Source: Actinomycetota bacterium (GTDB lineage: Bacteria; Actinomycetota; Acidimicrobiia; Acidimicrobiales; Poriferisodalaceae). From it: a DNA stretch of 14,855 nt. Positions 5,614-14,055 of this stretch are shown piece after piece. Location of the stretch: the NCBI GenBank assembly GCA_013151655.1, contig JAADHX010000018.1, positions 1-14,855 of the forward strand. Direction: 5' to 3'. The position numbers and the translations under genes were made by a program. The notes below the pieces were generated by a model. That model had not been told where the DNA came from, did no database searches, and was given only the letters and a program-made list of their open reading frames with translations. The first letter of the stretch is position 1. Each line of letters begins with the position of its first letter.

Positions 5614-7234
5614 AAATCATCGAGTCCCGTATCGACGTCGACGGCGCCGAGTTCGCCACCAACGCCGTCGCCTACGAAACGCTCATCACAACCCTGCGCG
5701 AACGTCAACAATGGGCTATCGACGGAGGCAAGGGTCGAGCCAGATCGATCGAACGACACCTACAGAGGGGCAAGGTCATCGTTCGCGATCGAATCGACAT
5801 GATCATCGACGACGACACGCCGTTTCTGGAGTTCTCGACCCTAGCCGCGTACGGCCAATACGACGATGCCGCCCCCGGAGCCGGCATAGTCACCGGTGTC
5901 GGCCTCGTCCACAACGTGCCTTGTGTCTTCATCGCCAACGACGCCACGGTGAAGGGCGGGTCGTTGTTACCAGCTTCGATCAAGAAGCACGTTCGGGCCC
6001 AAGAGATCGCCGAAGCAAACCAGGTCGGAATCATCTATCTAGTCGATTCGGGTGGCGCATTCCTACCCCTTCAGGACGAGATCTTCCCCGACAAGGACCA
6101 CTTCGGCGGCGGGTTCTATCGTCAGGCACGAATGTCGGCTCAAGGTCTTCCCCAGTTGGCTGTCGTGCTCGGAGGTTGCACGGCCGGCGGGGCCTACGTG
6201 CCGGCGTTGGCCGACGAAGTCATCATGGTCTCGATGGCATTGGCCGCATCTTCTTGGGCGGCCCGCCGATCGTGAAGGCCGCCCTCGGCGAGATCATCGA
6301 CCCAGACGATCTTGGCGGCGCCGAACTCCACACCAAGGTCTCCGGCGTTTCCGACTACATAACGGGTTCTGAAGCCGAGGCCTACGGCAAACTGCGCGAG
6401 ATATGCGAGACCACAAACCAGCGACGAATCGATGATCGCCAAGGTTGGATCGACCGCATCGAACCAGTGGCTCCAGCTCACGATGCCTCCGAGCTCTACG
6501 GCATTGTCAGCGCGGATGACCGCGTGCCCCACGACGCCACCGAGATCATCGCCCGGATCGTCGACGGCTCTCGGCTGGCCGAATTCAAACCCGACTGGGG
6601 TTCGTCGATCGTGTGCGGGTTCGTCCGGATATGGGGCCACCTGGTTGGCGTCATAGCCAATAACGGCATCATCTTCAGCGAGTCGGCCCTGAAAGCGACT
6701 CACTTCATCGAGCTGTGCGAACAGCGGCGAATCCCGCTGCTGTTCCTTCAGAACACGTCGGGCTATATGGTCGGACGCGACTCCGAAGCGGGAGGCATAG
6801 CCAAAAACGGCGCCAAGATGGTGGCCGCGGTTGCCAACGCTACGGTGCCGAAGTACACCGTGTTGATCGGCGGTTCCTACGGCGCCGGCAATTACGGCAT
6901 GTGTGGGCGTGGCTTCGATCCTCGGTTCCTATTCGCATGGCCAAACAGCCGGATTGCAACCATGGCTGCCGACACCGCCGAAACGGTTCTGGTCGACATT
7001 CGCGTGGGCGGAATGAAAGGCGCAACCACGAGCGCCGAAGAACTAGAGGCGATTCGCGCCGAGATCCGCGGCCAGTACGAGACCCAATCAGACCCCTACT
7101 ACGCCACATCGCGAATGTGGGACGACGGCCTCATCGATCCCGTCGACACCCGCGACGTTCTCGGAATGTGCCTGGCCCTGGCAGCTCGTCAAGACGAACC
7201 GGCCCCTGGGCCAGGCATCGTCTACCGGATGTGA
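5610..7234 (+). pseudogene. Acyl-CoA carboxylase carboxyltransferase (beta) subunit, methylcrotonyl/geranyl-CoA type, interrupted by one frameshift
   Basis: This is the carboxyltransferase that moves CO2 from biotin to a 3-methyl-enoyl-CoA. The first part (5610 to about 6230, 207 aa) ends at GGCTAGGAYVPALADEVIMV, then runs out of frame to a TGA at 6273-6275. Homology resumes in another frame with DGIGRIFLGGPPIVKAALG (from about 6233) and runs to the TGA at 7232-7234. Dropping two bases near 6229-6232 restores about 540 aa, the usual family length, with the correct spacing between motifs. Later family motifs are intact: ANNGIIFSESALKATHFIEL, EAGGIAKNGAKMV and IGGSYGAGNYGMCGRGFDPR. Some residues differ from standard MCC: FGGGFYRQ (165-172) where MCC usually has FGRIFYNQ. 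It may be a young pseudogene, a strain mutation or a sequence error. The start ATG overlaps the TetR stop; the alpha subunit follows after 10 bp. Confidence 0.9.
6229..6232 (+). other. Frameshift site: apparent 2-nt (TC) duplication
   Basis: The bases read GTCTCGATGGC. With one TC removed they read GTC GAT GGC, giving ...VIMV-DGIGRIFLGGPP..., which matches family spacing exactly. A 1-nt deletion (for example TCGGATGG to TCGATGG) would also reconnect the frames but would add one extra residue. No slippery heptamer is present. Confidence 0.75.
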
Positions 7235-7244
7235 CTGGAGCACT

Positions 7245-9194
7245 ATGAGACAACGAATTCTTGTAGCCAACCGAGGCGAGATAGCTCGACGCATATTCGC
7301 CACCGCCTCGCGCCTTGGTCACCAAACCGTGGCCGTATTCGCCGAGCCGGACGCCGCGGCCCCGTTCGTTGCCGACGCCGACGAATCCGTTGGTATCGGC
7401 CCCGCCGCGCTAAGCGAGTCGTACCTCTCGATCGACAAGATCCTCCAAGCCGCGACAGTTGCCAATGCGAGCGCCATTCACCCTGGCTATGGGTTCCTAT
7501 CGGAGAACCCCGCGTTCGCCAAAGCCGTTGTCGACGCCGGGCTCATCTGGGTGGGCCCATCCCCCAACGTGATCGCAGCGATGGGGTCGAAAATTCAAGC
7601 CAGACGATTGGCCGTTACGGCTGATGTCGATGTCATACCTGGTTTCGATAGCAGCCAAGACGCCCACGAGCTGGCCACAGCGGCCACCGCAATTGGCTAT
7701 CCGGTGCTCATCAAGGCTTCGGGCGGCGGCGGCGGCAAAGGAATCCGCATAGCCAATACCGCCGCCGATTTCGCTAAGGCACTCAACGAAGCCAAGACCG
7801 AAGCAGCCCGAACCTTTGGAGACGACCGGGTAATCGTTGAGCGTTACGTCGACAGTCCTCGTCACATCGAAGTTCAGATCGTGGGCGACAAGCACGGCTC
7901 GATCATTCACCTCGGCACGCGCGATTGCTCAGTTCAGAGGCGTTATCAGAAGTTGTTCGAGGAGGCGCCAGCTCGTGGTCTCGATACGTCGATCGTCGAT
8001 GCCATGACAAGCGCTGCCGTTCGGATGGCCACCTCGGTCGGCTACGACTCGGCGGGCACGGTCGAGTTTGTCGTCGATGGCACCACCGGAGAGTTCTTCT
8101 TTCTCGAAATGAACACTCGGTTACAGGTCGAACACCCTGTGACCGAACTAGTGACCGGCATCGACCTGGTCGAACTGCAAATTCGGGTTGCCCAAGGCGA
8201 ACCCCTCGGTATCGACCAGGCCGACGTAACCATCACCGGCCATGCCATCGAGGCCAGACTCAACGCAGAGGACTGGACCGCCGGGTTCATCCCGCAGACC
8301 GGCACAGTTAACCACGTCGCCATACCTGGCGGGGCGCGGTGGGATTCCTCGATCGAAGCTGGGTCGGTTATCTCGCCGCACTACGACCCGATGATCGCCA
8401 AGCTCATCGTTGGCGGACGCGATCGCGACGACGCCATGGCCCGCATGCGCCACGCCCTCGACGAACTCTTGATTGTCGGCGTTTCCACTACTGCCGGTTT
8501 TCATCGATGGTTACTCGATCAACCGCAACTCATCGACGGCCAGATCACAACTCGTTTCCTTGACGACACCGACCTTCCCGCCGCAGACGACGTAGCCGGC
8601 GCGGCCGATCTTGCCGCGGCTGCGTGGCGCGAGGCAGTGCGAGCCAACCGAGCCAACAGCCCCTGGTCGAGCACCGGGTCGAAACGCCTCACGCCCCATA
8701 TCAACACGGCCACCCTTGGCCTCATCGACCTCCTTGGCCACACCTACGACGCTGCGACGCTCCCATCTACACCTCTCCTGTCAGCGGCAAACGGCCGCCC
8801 GCAGCCGTTTCCCGCTGACGGGAGAGATAATACGAACCCGGCTTGGGTCGACATCGCAAGCCGAACCGTTGCCGTCAATCACGAAGGACAATCGCACACC
8901 TTCTCGGTCGTGGCCCGCACGGAGCGCTGGGCCCCCGACGACGCCGACAAACGTGCTGCCTCAGGTGCCATCACCGCTCCGTTCCCCGCTGTGGTTGCCG
9001 ATGTGCTCGTAAGTCCCGGCGACGATGTCGCCAGCGATGACCCGCTCGTCGTGATCGAAGCCATGAAAATGCTGCACACGCTCGCCGCGCCCGGCCCAGG
9101 CCGAGTCGCCAGCGTCAGCGTGACGGTTGGCGACCAGGTCGAATCAGCCCAAGTTCTAGTCACTTTCGATACCCCTCAGGAGGACGACCGGTGA
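7245..9194 (+). CDS. Acyl-CoA carboxylase alpha subunit: biotin carboxylase plus biotin carboxyl carrier domain, 649 aa
   Basis: This subunit carboxylates its own biotin with ATP and bicarbonate and hands the group to the beta subunit. The biotin carboxylase N-domain starts at ILVANRGEIARRI (5-17) and includes AIHPGYGFLSEN (77-88). The ATP-grasp glycine loop is SGGGGGKG (159-166). RDCSVQRRYQKLFEEAPA (226-243) and FLEMNTRLQVEHPVTE (286-301) carry the catalytic site. The C-terminal BCCP domain has EAMKM with the biotinylated Lys608. The length and domain order match alpha subunits of methylcrotonyl-, geranyl- and propionyl-CoA carboxylases. A GGAG ribosome binding site lies 4 nt before the ATG. 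The stop overlaps the next gene's GTG by 4 nt. The linker (residues 510-527) is encoded by a strong DNA palindrome, described separately. Confidence 0.96.
   Translation: MRQRILVANRGEIARRIFATASRLGHQTVAVFAEPDAAAPFVADADESVGIGPAALSESYLSIDKILQAATVANASAIHPGYGFLSENPAFAKAVVDAGLIWVGPSPNVIAAMGSKIQARRLAVTADVDVIPGFDSSQDAHELATAATAIGYPVLIKASGGGGGKGIRIANTAADFAKALNEAKTEAARTFGDDRVIVERYVDSPRHIEVQIVGDKHGSIIHLGTRDCSVQRRYQKLFEEAPARGLDTSIVDAMTSAAVRMATSVGYDSAGTVEFVVDGTTGEFFFLEMNTRLQVEHPVTELVTGIDLVELQIRVAQGEPLGIDQADVTITGHAIEARLNAEDWTAGFIPQTGTVNHVAIPGGARWDSSIEAGSVISPHYDPMIAKLIVGGRDRDDAMARMRHALDELLIVGVSTTAGFHRWLLDQPQLIDGQITTRFLDDTDLPAADDVAGAADLAAAAWREAVRANRANSPWSSTGSKRLTPHINTATLGLIDLLGHTYDAATLPSTPLLSAANGRPQPFPADGRDNTNPAWVDIASRTVAVNHEGQSHTFSVVARTERWAPDDADKRAASGAITAPFPAVVADVLVSPGDDVASDDPLVVIEAMKMLHTLAAPGPGRVASVSVTVGDQVESAQVLVTFDTPQEDDR
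8773..8826. repeat. 54-bp near-perfect palindrome inside the biotin carboxylase gene
   Basis: Two 23-nt arms (8773-8795 and 8804-8826) are reverse complements at 21 of 23 positions, around an 8-nt loop (8796-8803). One of the two mismatches would be a G-U wobble in RNA. The core of the left arm is GTCAGCGG and of the right arm CCGCTGACGGGAG. The element is in frame and encodes residues 510-527, in the non-conserved linker between the biotin carboxylase and BCCP regions. There is no T-run after it, so it is not a terminator. Form and place suggest a REP-like or protein-coding-compatible palindromic mobile unit. I see no second copy in this window. Confidence 0.85.
9178..9183 (+). promoter_or_regulatory. 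Ribosome binding site for the acyl-CoA dehydrogenase GTG start
   Basis: AGGAGG lies 7 nt before the GTG at 9191, inside the end of the carboxylase alpha gene. It is the best site in the operon and fixes the GTG start, which overlaps the previous stop as GTGA. Confidence 0.75.
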
Positions 9195-10333
9195 ACAACC
9201 GCAACGTCTACATGACCGATGAGCTTCAGGCCATCTACGACCAAACAGTCGGCTTTGTTGCCAAAGAGGTCACACCGTTTGGCGATGCGTGGGAACAAGA
9301 CGGCAAGGTGCCGCGCTCGGTGCTTCAAAAGATGGGCGAGCTCGGCATGTTCTCGCTGAGAGTTCCTGAAGAACACGGCGGGCTCGGCATGGGCATGTTG
9401 GCCTCAGCCACCTTCTCCGAAGCGCTCGGAGCCTCAACGTACGCCGGGTTCGATGTCACCGTTCTGGTGCACACCGACATGTCGTCGCCTCACCTCGTCA
9501 ACGGCGGCACCGACGCCCAGCTTGCTCAGTGGCTACCCGGAGTGCTCGACGGAACCACCGTCGTGTCAATCGGGGTCAGTGAACCCGACGCTGGCTCCGA
9601 CGTGGCCGGTGTGCGTACCAAGGCAGTGAAGGATGGCGACGGCTGGCGCATCAACGGCACCAAGACCTTCATCACCAACGCTGTTTATGGCGATCTGACC
9701 ATTGTGTTGGCCCGAACATCGGACGAGAAGTACGGCCTGTCTACCTTCCTTGTTCCGGCTGACACCGAGGGTTTCAGTGTCGCCAAGAAGCTCGACAAAC
9801 ATGGCTGGCGATGCAGCGACACCGCCGAGTTAGTGCTCGATGACGTGTGGGTGTCGGACGACCAACTGCTCGGCACCATCCACCGCGGCTTCTACGAAAC
9901 CATGCGCAACTTCCAGAACGAACGAATGGTTCTTGTCGGCATGGGAGTCGGATCGGCCCAAGCCGCAATCGACCTGACCAACAAGTACTGCCAGGAGCGT
10001 GCGGCCTTCGGCGGGCACCTGTTCGATCTCGGCGCGATTCGCCAACGCATGGCCATGAACCAAGCCAAGATCGACGCCGTCCGGGCCTCGATGTATCACG
10101 CGGCATGGCTGTCAGACTCTGGCCAAGACAACGTCAAAGAGATGTCGGGCGTCAAGGCCTGGGGCTGCGAAGCAATCAACCAAGTCATGTACGACTGCCT
10201 CCAGTTTCACGGTGGCATGGGGTACATGCGCGAGAGCACCATCGAGCGCATGTACCGCGATGCTCGCATCTTGCCGATCGGCGGCGGGGCCACCGAGGTC
10301 ATGCTCGAAGAAGTTGCCAAGCGAAGCTACTGA
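9191..10333 (+). CDS. Acyl-CoA dehydrogenase, isovaleryl/long-chain type active site, 380 aa
   Basis: An FAD enzyme that forms the alpha,beta double bond of an acyl-CoA and passes electrons to ETF. The N-terminal helical domain contains VPEEHGGLGMGM (59-70). The middle domain has SIGVSEPDAGSDVAG (126-140) and WRINGTKTFITNA (152-164), the usual flavin and substrate motifs. The C-terminal domain has RAAFGGHLFDLGAIRQRMA and QFHGGMGYMRE (338-348). The catalytic base is probably Glu244 in NERMVL, the position used by isovaleryl-CoA and long-chain dehydrogenases. The usual MCAD position near IGGGATEV (363-370) has no Glu. This fits a branched substrate, as does its place directly after a methylcrotonyl-type carboxylase. 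Isovaleryl-CoA or citronellyl-CoA are the leading guesses. It is the last gene of the operon and converges on the next gene with a 10-bp gap. Confidence 0.95.
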   Translation: MNNRNVYMTDELQAIYDQTVGFVAKEVTPFGDAWEQDGKVPRSVLQKMGELGMFSLRVPEEHGGLGMGMLASATFSEALGASTYAGFDVTVLVHTDMSSPHLVNGGTDAQLAQWLPGVLDGTTVVSIGVSEPDAGSDVAGVRTKAVKDGDGWRINGTKTFITNAVYGDLTIVLARTSDEKYGLSTFLVPADTEGFSVAKKLDKHGWRCSDTAELVLDDVWVSDDQLLGTIHRGFYETMRNFQNERMVLVGMGVGSAQAAIDLTNKYCQERAAFGGHLFDLGAIRQRMAMNQAKIDAVRASMYHAAWLSDSGQDNVKEMSGVKAWGCEAINQVMYDCLQFHGGMGYMRESTIERMYRDARILPIGGGATEVMLEEVAKRSY

Positions 10334-10343
10334 ATCGTTCGAA

Positions 10344-13300
10344 CTAGCGAACTAGCGCAGCTCGGAACTTGGCCACGTTGGCCACCTTGATGTCTTCGTA
10401 ACCGCGAACCAGATCGGCCGCGTCGGCCAGGGCGATCGCGGCGTCGAACGTCTCGTCAGTGAGGTCGTCGAGTGCGGCGTCGATGGCTGCGATGTACTCG
10501 CCAGAAAGACGGCGCTCGATCTTGCGCACCTCAGCCCACCGGAACGGATCAGCCTTCGTGCCTCGCAGGCGTTTACCCTTGGCGAGCAGCCGTACTCCAG
10601 GCGTGGCCCACGACCCGATGGTGATCTTGCGATCCATACCCAAGGCGCGTAGTAGCGGTGGATGGAGCTTCCATGCGACCTTGCCGCGGCGACCCGCAAG
10701 CTCTTCTGCTTCTGCTATGGCCTCAGCATCGAGCATCAGGCGCGCCACTTCGTACTCGTCCTTGTAGGCAACCAGCTTGTGGAGGCCCTTGCCTAGCGCC
10801 ATAGTGAGGGCTTCGGATTCAGATCGGACCGACAGTTCAGCCTTCCGAACCCGTTCGACCACATCGAGCCATTCGTCGACGTCGACTCCACTCCCCCACG
10901 CCTCAAGATCATCGGCCAACACCGCAAGGTGCGCCGCTGAGCTCCCGTCGATTCCAAGCCTGTCGATTCGCGACAGGTGCCGACTTACGCGATCCGGCTC
11001 GACAGATCTGGCGGTGGCAGCGCGTGCGGTGACGACTGCTTCGGGATCGTCGACCTGAGCCCTCCCCCATCGGAATGCGGCGACATTGGTTTCGACCGCG
11101 ACACCGTTGAGGGTCAGGGCATCTTCGATGAACGACGCACCGATCGGCAGCACTCCGGCCTGGACCGCCATGCCAACCACGAAGAAGTTGGCGCTGCCGG
11201 TGCTGCCGAATAGATCGTCGGTTACCGCGTGCGCGTCGGCCCAGTGGTGAACGTCGGATGTGTACTCGCCGATGCCGGACGCCAACTCGGCTGGCGACGG
11301 AGGCACCAGGTCGAGGTGGGTGATCATGTCGCCGGTCGGCGTGGTGCTGGTCGAGCCGACCACCGCGGTGTGGCCAGGCCGACAGGTCAACAGACCGATA
11401 TTGGAGCTCGCCACAAGCTGATCGAAGGCCAACAAGAGATCGGCCTGAGCCTTGCCAAGGCGGTTCGTGAACACGGAATCCGAAGTCGACAGTCGCACGT
11501 CGGAAACAACCGGGCCAGCCTTTTGAGACAGTCCGATCTGATCGAGGCCCCTCACATCGAGGCCAGCCAGCATGGCCGCCGTTCCAAGAACCTGCGCCAC
11601 GGTGACCACACCCGTGCCGCCGATGCCGGTAATGCGCATGGCGAATTGATCAGTGGGGACGATGATCTCAGGCTCCGGTACCGCCGGAGCGTTGGTCGCC
11701 GTACCGGCAGAGCTAACCGCAGCCCGCAACGGGTCGGAACCCATGGGCTTGTCGCGACTGGGCTTTTTGCGACTGGGCTTGTCGCGACTGAGCCAAGATC
11801 GCAACCGGCCGTCAGACTTCTGGCTGACGGTCATGAACGAAGGACAGTCGCCTTCTAGACAACTGAAGTCGAGATTGCACGTGGTCTGATCGACATGCGT
11901 CTTGCGACCGAACTCGGTTTCGATCGGTTGCACTGACAGACAGTTGCTTACTTGGCCACAGTCGCCGCAGCCCTCGCAGATGCGATGGTTAATGACCACA
12001 CGCTGATTCGGCGTCTCGACCAGACCACGTTTGCGCCCTCGTCTCGCCTCCGCGGCGCAGGCCTGGTCATGAATGAGAACGGTCACGCCAGCCACGGTCG
12101 CCAGGTGCTCTTGGGCCTCGATCAACCGTCGACGATCCCACACCTCGACAGCTGCGGGGAGCGACTTGTATGCCGCGTCTTTGGGGTTGTCTGTGGTGAC
12201 AAGAACCTGGCTCACGCCCTGAACCAGCAACATCTTGGCGATGGAGGCTAGGTCGAGCTGGCCCTGTGGGTCCTGGCCGCCTGTCATAGCGACGGTGCCG
12301 TTGTGCAGCAGCTTGAAGGTCATGTCGACCTCGGCCGCAATACAAGCCTGGACCGCAAGCTGCCCTGAGTGGAAGTAGGTGCCGTCTCCCAAGTTTTGGA
12401 TGAGATGAGGGTGCTCAACGAACTCCGACATCCCGATCCACTGAGTGCCCTCGTTGCCCATGCACGTGAGACCGGCAATGTCGCCGACCCGTTCGGGGTC
12501 CATCAGCAGCGTCATGGTGTGGCAACCAATGCCGGCACCGACAAGTGCGCCGTCGGGAACTTCGGTGCTGCGGTTATGCGGACAGCCAGAACAAAAAAAC
12601 GGAGTTCTGGCCACGTTGACCGAAATCAGCTCGCGCCGTTTCGGCGGCACTGGTGCCAACTTGTCAGCCAGTCTTGGCTCCAGGCGACGTCGAAGAATCG
12701 GCACCAGGCCATCAGCATCGAGGGCACCCCATCGCGGCAACAGGTCTTGACCGTTCTCGTCGACCTTGCCGACCACAACTGGACGGTCCGCGAGTGCGTA
12801 TAGGGCGTCCTTCAGCAGCGATTCGATGTTCGGCTGCTTTTCTTCGATGACCAAAATCTGTTCGAGACCCTTGGCGAAGTTTCGAACCGTGTGCTGGTTG
12901 AACGGCATCGGCATCGCCATCTTCAAAAGCCTGATACCCGCGGCATGAATCTGAGCGTCGGAGCCGAGGCCAAGCCGGTTAAAGGCCTCGCGAACTTCTC
13001 GGTAGGTGATACCCGAAGAAACGATGCCGAGCCAAGCGTCGGTGGGGTTGACGACGCAGTGGTTGAGACGGTTTTCGGCTGCGTAGGTTCTCGCCAGCTC
13101 GTAGCGAACCTCAACGATCTCACGTTCAATGTCGAGCGTGTGTGGGGTTAACAGCAGCCCATCGGGTTCGTGCAGATACGGCGCACCGTCGATTAGCGGT
13201 ATAACAGGTTGCACACGGTCGAGGCTGAGGTCGATAGTTGCGGTGGCGTCGGCTACGTCGGCCACGATCTTGAGGGCCGACCAAAGACCGGTGGCCCTAG

Positions 13301-13889
13301 ACATGGCTATGGCATGACGGCCGAGGTCGAGGGCTTCACCAGGGTCGCCCGGATAGAGCAGCGGCATGTGCATGTCGGCCACAAGGCTGGCCGAAGACGA
13401 TGGAACGGTCGAAGACTTGGCGGCAGGGTCGTCGCCGACAATGGCGACGGCTCCGCCGAGTTGCGAGGTTCCGGCGAACACGGCGTGGCGAAGGGCATCG
13501 GCGGCCCGATCGACCCCCGGTGCCTTGCCGTACCAAATGCCAACCACGCCGTCGTACCTGGAGTCGGGTCGTCCCGCCGCTAGCTGCGAACCCATGACGG
13601 CAGTGGCGGCGTACTCCTCGTTCATCGCCGGCCTGAAGGTGAGCCGAAGGTCGGGCGCGAGCTTGGCGGCGGCCTTGACTGCTTCGCCATATCCGCCAAG
13701 AGGAGAACCCTGATAGCCGGACACGAAAGCGGCCGTGTTGAGCCCCTTGGCCTTGTCAGCACGGAGCTGCTCAAGAGGCAACCGCGCCAAGGCCTGAATG
13801 CCGGTCAGGAACACCTGGCCTTCGTCGGCAAGGTAACGATCTGCGAGTTGGTAACTCCTCTTAGTTGCCATGTGTGATCGGCTGATCAT
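10344..13889 (-). CDS. Fused indolepyruvate/2-oxoacid:ferredoxin oxidoreductase, 1181 aa
   Basis: A TPP and iron-sulfur enzyme that oxidatively decarboxylates 2-oxo acids (aryl or branched) to acyl-CoA while reducing ferredoxin. IorA-like and IorB-like parts are fused. The N-terminal pyrimidine-binding region has SGYQGSPLGGYGEAV (57-71). FFCSGCPHNRST (431-442) and GAGIGCH (451-457) are conserved in the family. The TPP motif is GDGTYFHSGQLAVQACIAAE (501-520), then LLHNGTVAMTGGQDPQG. The ferredoxin-like region holds Cys638, 641, 644, 650 and Cys671, 677, 682. The gamma-type domain starts at MRITGIGGTGVVTVAQVLG (751-769). The C-terminal 220 residues match the helical extension of fused family members, ending VRGYEDIKVANVAKFRAAL. 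The ATG at 13889 is supported by an A/G-rich site (GAAGGGGGAAGG) 3 nt or more upstream; ATG 13871 lacks one. The substrate is not determined by sequence. Confidence 0.95.
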   Translation of the reverse strand: MISRSHMATKRSYQLADRYLADEGQVFLTGIQALARLPLEQLRADKAKGLNTAAFVSGYQGSPLGGYGEAVKAAAKLAPDLRLTFRPAMNEEYAATAVMGSQLAAGRPDSRYDGVVGIWYGKAPGVDRAADALRHAVFAGTSQLGGAVAIVGDDPAAKSSTVPSSSASLVADMHMPLLYPGDPGEALDLGRHAIAMSRATGLWSALKIVADVADATATIDLSLDRVQPVIPLIDGAPYLHEPDGLLLTPHTLDIEREIVEVRYELARTYAAENRLNHCVVNPTDAWLGIVSSGITYREVREAFNRLGLGSDAQIHAAGIRLLKMAMPMPFNQHTVRNFAKGLEQILVIEEKQPNIESLLKDALYALADRPVVVGKVDENGQDLLPRWGALDADGLVPILRRRLEPRLADKLAPVPPKRRELISVNVARTPFFCSGCPHNRSTEVPDGALVGAGIGCHTMTLLMDPERVGDIAGLTCMGNEGTQWIGMSEFVEHPHLIQNLGDGTYFHSGQLAVQACIAAEVDMTFKLLHNGTVAMTGGQDPQGQLDLASIAKMLLVQGVSQVLVTTDNPKDAAYKSLPAAVEVWDRRRLIEAQEHLATVAGVTVLIHDQACAAEARRGRKRGLVETPNQRVVINHRICEGCGDCGQVSNCLSVQPIETEFGRKTHVDQTTCNLDFSCLEGDCPSFMTVSQKSDGRLRSWLSRDKPSRKKPSRDKPMGSDPLRAAVSSAGTATNAPAVPEPEIIVPTDQFAMRITGIGGTGVVTVAQVLGTAAMLAGLDVRGLDQIGLSQKAGPVVSDVRLSTSDSVFTNRLGKAQADLLLAFDQLVASSNIGLLTCRPGHTAVVGSTSTTPTGDMITHLDLVPPSPAELASGIGEYTSDVHHWADAHAVTDDLFGSTGSANFFVVGMAVQAGVLPIGASFIEDALTLNGVAVETNVAAFRWGRAQVDDPEAVVTARAATARSVEPDRVSRHLSRIDRLGIDGSSAAHLAVLADDLEAWGSGVDVDEWLDVVERVRKAELSVRSESEALTMALGKGLHKLVAYKDEYEVARLMLDAEAIAEAEELAGRRGKVAWKLHPPLLRALGMDRKITIGSWATPGVRLLAKGKRLRGTKADPFRWAEVRKIERRLSGEYIAAIDAALDDLTDETFDAAIALADAADLVRGYEDIKVANVAKFRAALVR
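11745..11789 (-). repeat. Three tandem 15-bp repeats in the interdomain linker of the oxidoreductase
   Basis: The plus strand shows GGGCTTGTCGCGACT, GGGCTTTTTGCGACT and GGGCTTGTCGCGACT in direct succession. On the coding strand they encode the pentapeptide S-R-(D/K)-K-P three times (residues 701-715). They join the cysteine-cluster region to the gamma-type domain. The first and third copies are identical at DNA level, which indicates recent slippage or selection to keep a charged flexible linker. Confidence 0.85.
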
Positions 13890-14055
13890 CAGCCTTCCCC
13901 CTTCACGTCCAAAGGTACCGGGCCACCGCGCCGAGATTGCTCTTCAGCCCTGGCTGCCCGACGTCGTTGCTCGCGCTAGCTTCGGATACCGAAACGGTTA
14001 ACGAGATGATGGGCCCAGCCGACCTGAACAAGATCGCGAGGACGAGAGGGGCATT
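13890..14055. other. Divergent intergenic region between oxidoreductase and membrane-protein genes
   Basis: This 166-bp region must contain promoters for both directions. I see the two ribosome binding sites and a small palindrome ACCGAAACGGT at 13988-13998, but no convincing -35/-10 pairs. Nothing suggests an RNA gene. Confidence 0.4.
13893..13904 (-). promoter_or_regulatory. Ribosome binding site of the fused oxidoreductase gene
   Basis: On the minus strand an A/G-only run (GAAGGGGGAAGG) ends 3 nt before the ATG at 13889. Its 5' GAAGGGGG part is at optimal distance. It favours this start over the ATG six codons later. Confidence 0.6.

Noticed and set aside
5711..6232. First part of the long frame 5711-7234 as a real N-terminus
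   Set aside because: Upstream of the frameshift this frame is arginine/histidine-rich shadow sequence; the true N-terminus is in the frame starting at 5610.
6225..6240. Programmed ribosomal frameshift in the carboxyltransferase gene
   Set aside because: No slippery heptamer, no clear downstream stimulator, and this enzyme family is not known for programmed shifting; a TC duplication is simpler.
8773..8835. Intrinsic transcription terminator
   Set aside because: The hairpin is inside a coding region of an operon and is followed by GATAATACG rather than a T-run.
10334..10362. Terminator or repeat between the convergent dehydrogenase and oxidoreductase genes
   Set aside because: Only a CGAACTAG direct duplication and a weak 4-bp stem (TTCG/CGAA) are seen, with no T-run.
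11229..11858. 209-aa plus-strand frame opposite the oxidoreductase gene
   Set aside because: Antisense shadow of a 1181-aa gene with clear TPP and Fe-S motifs.
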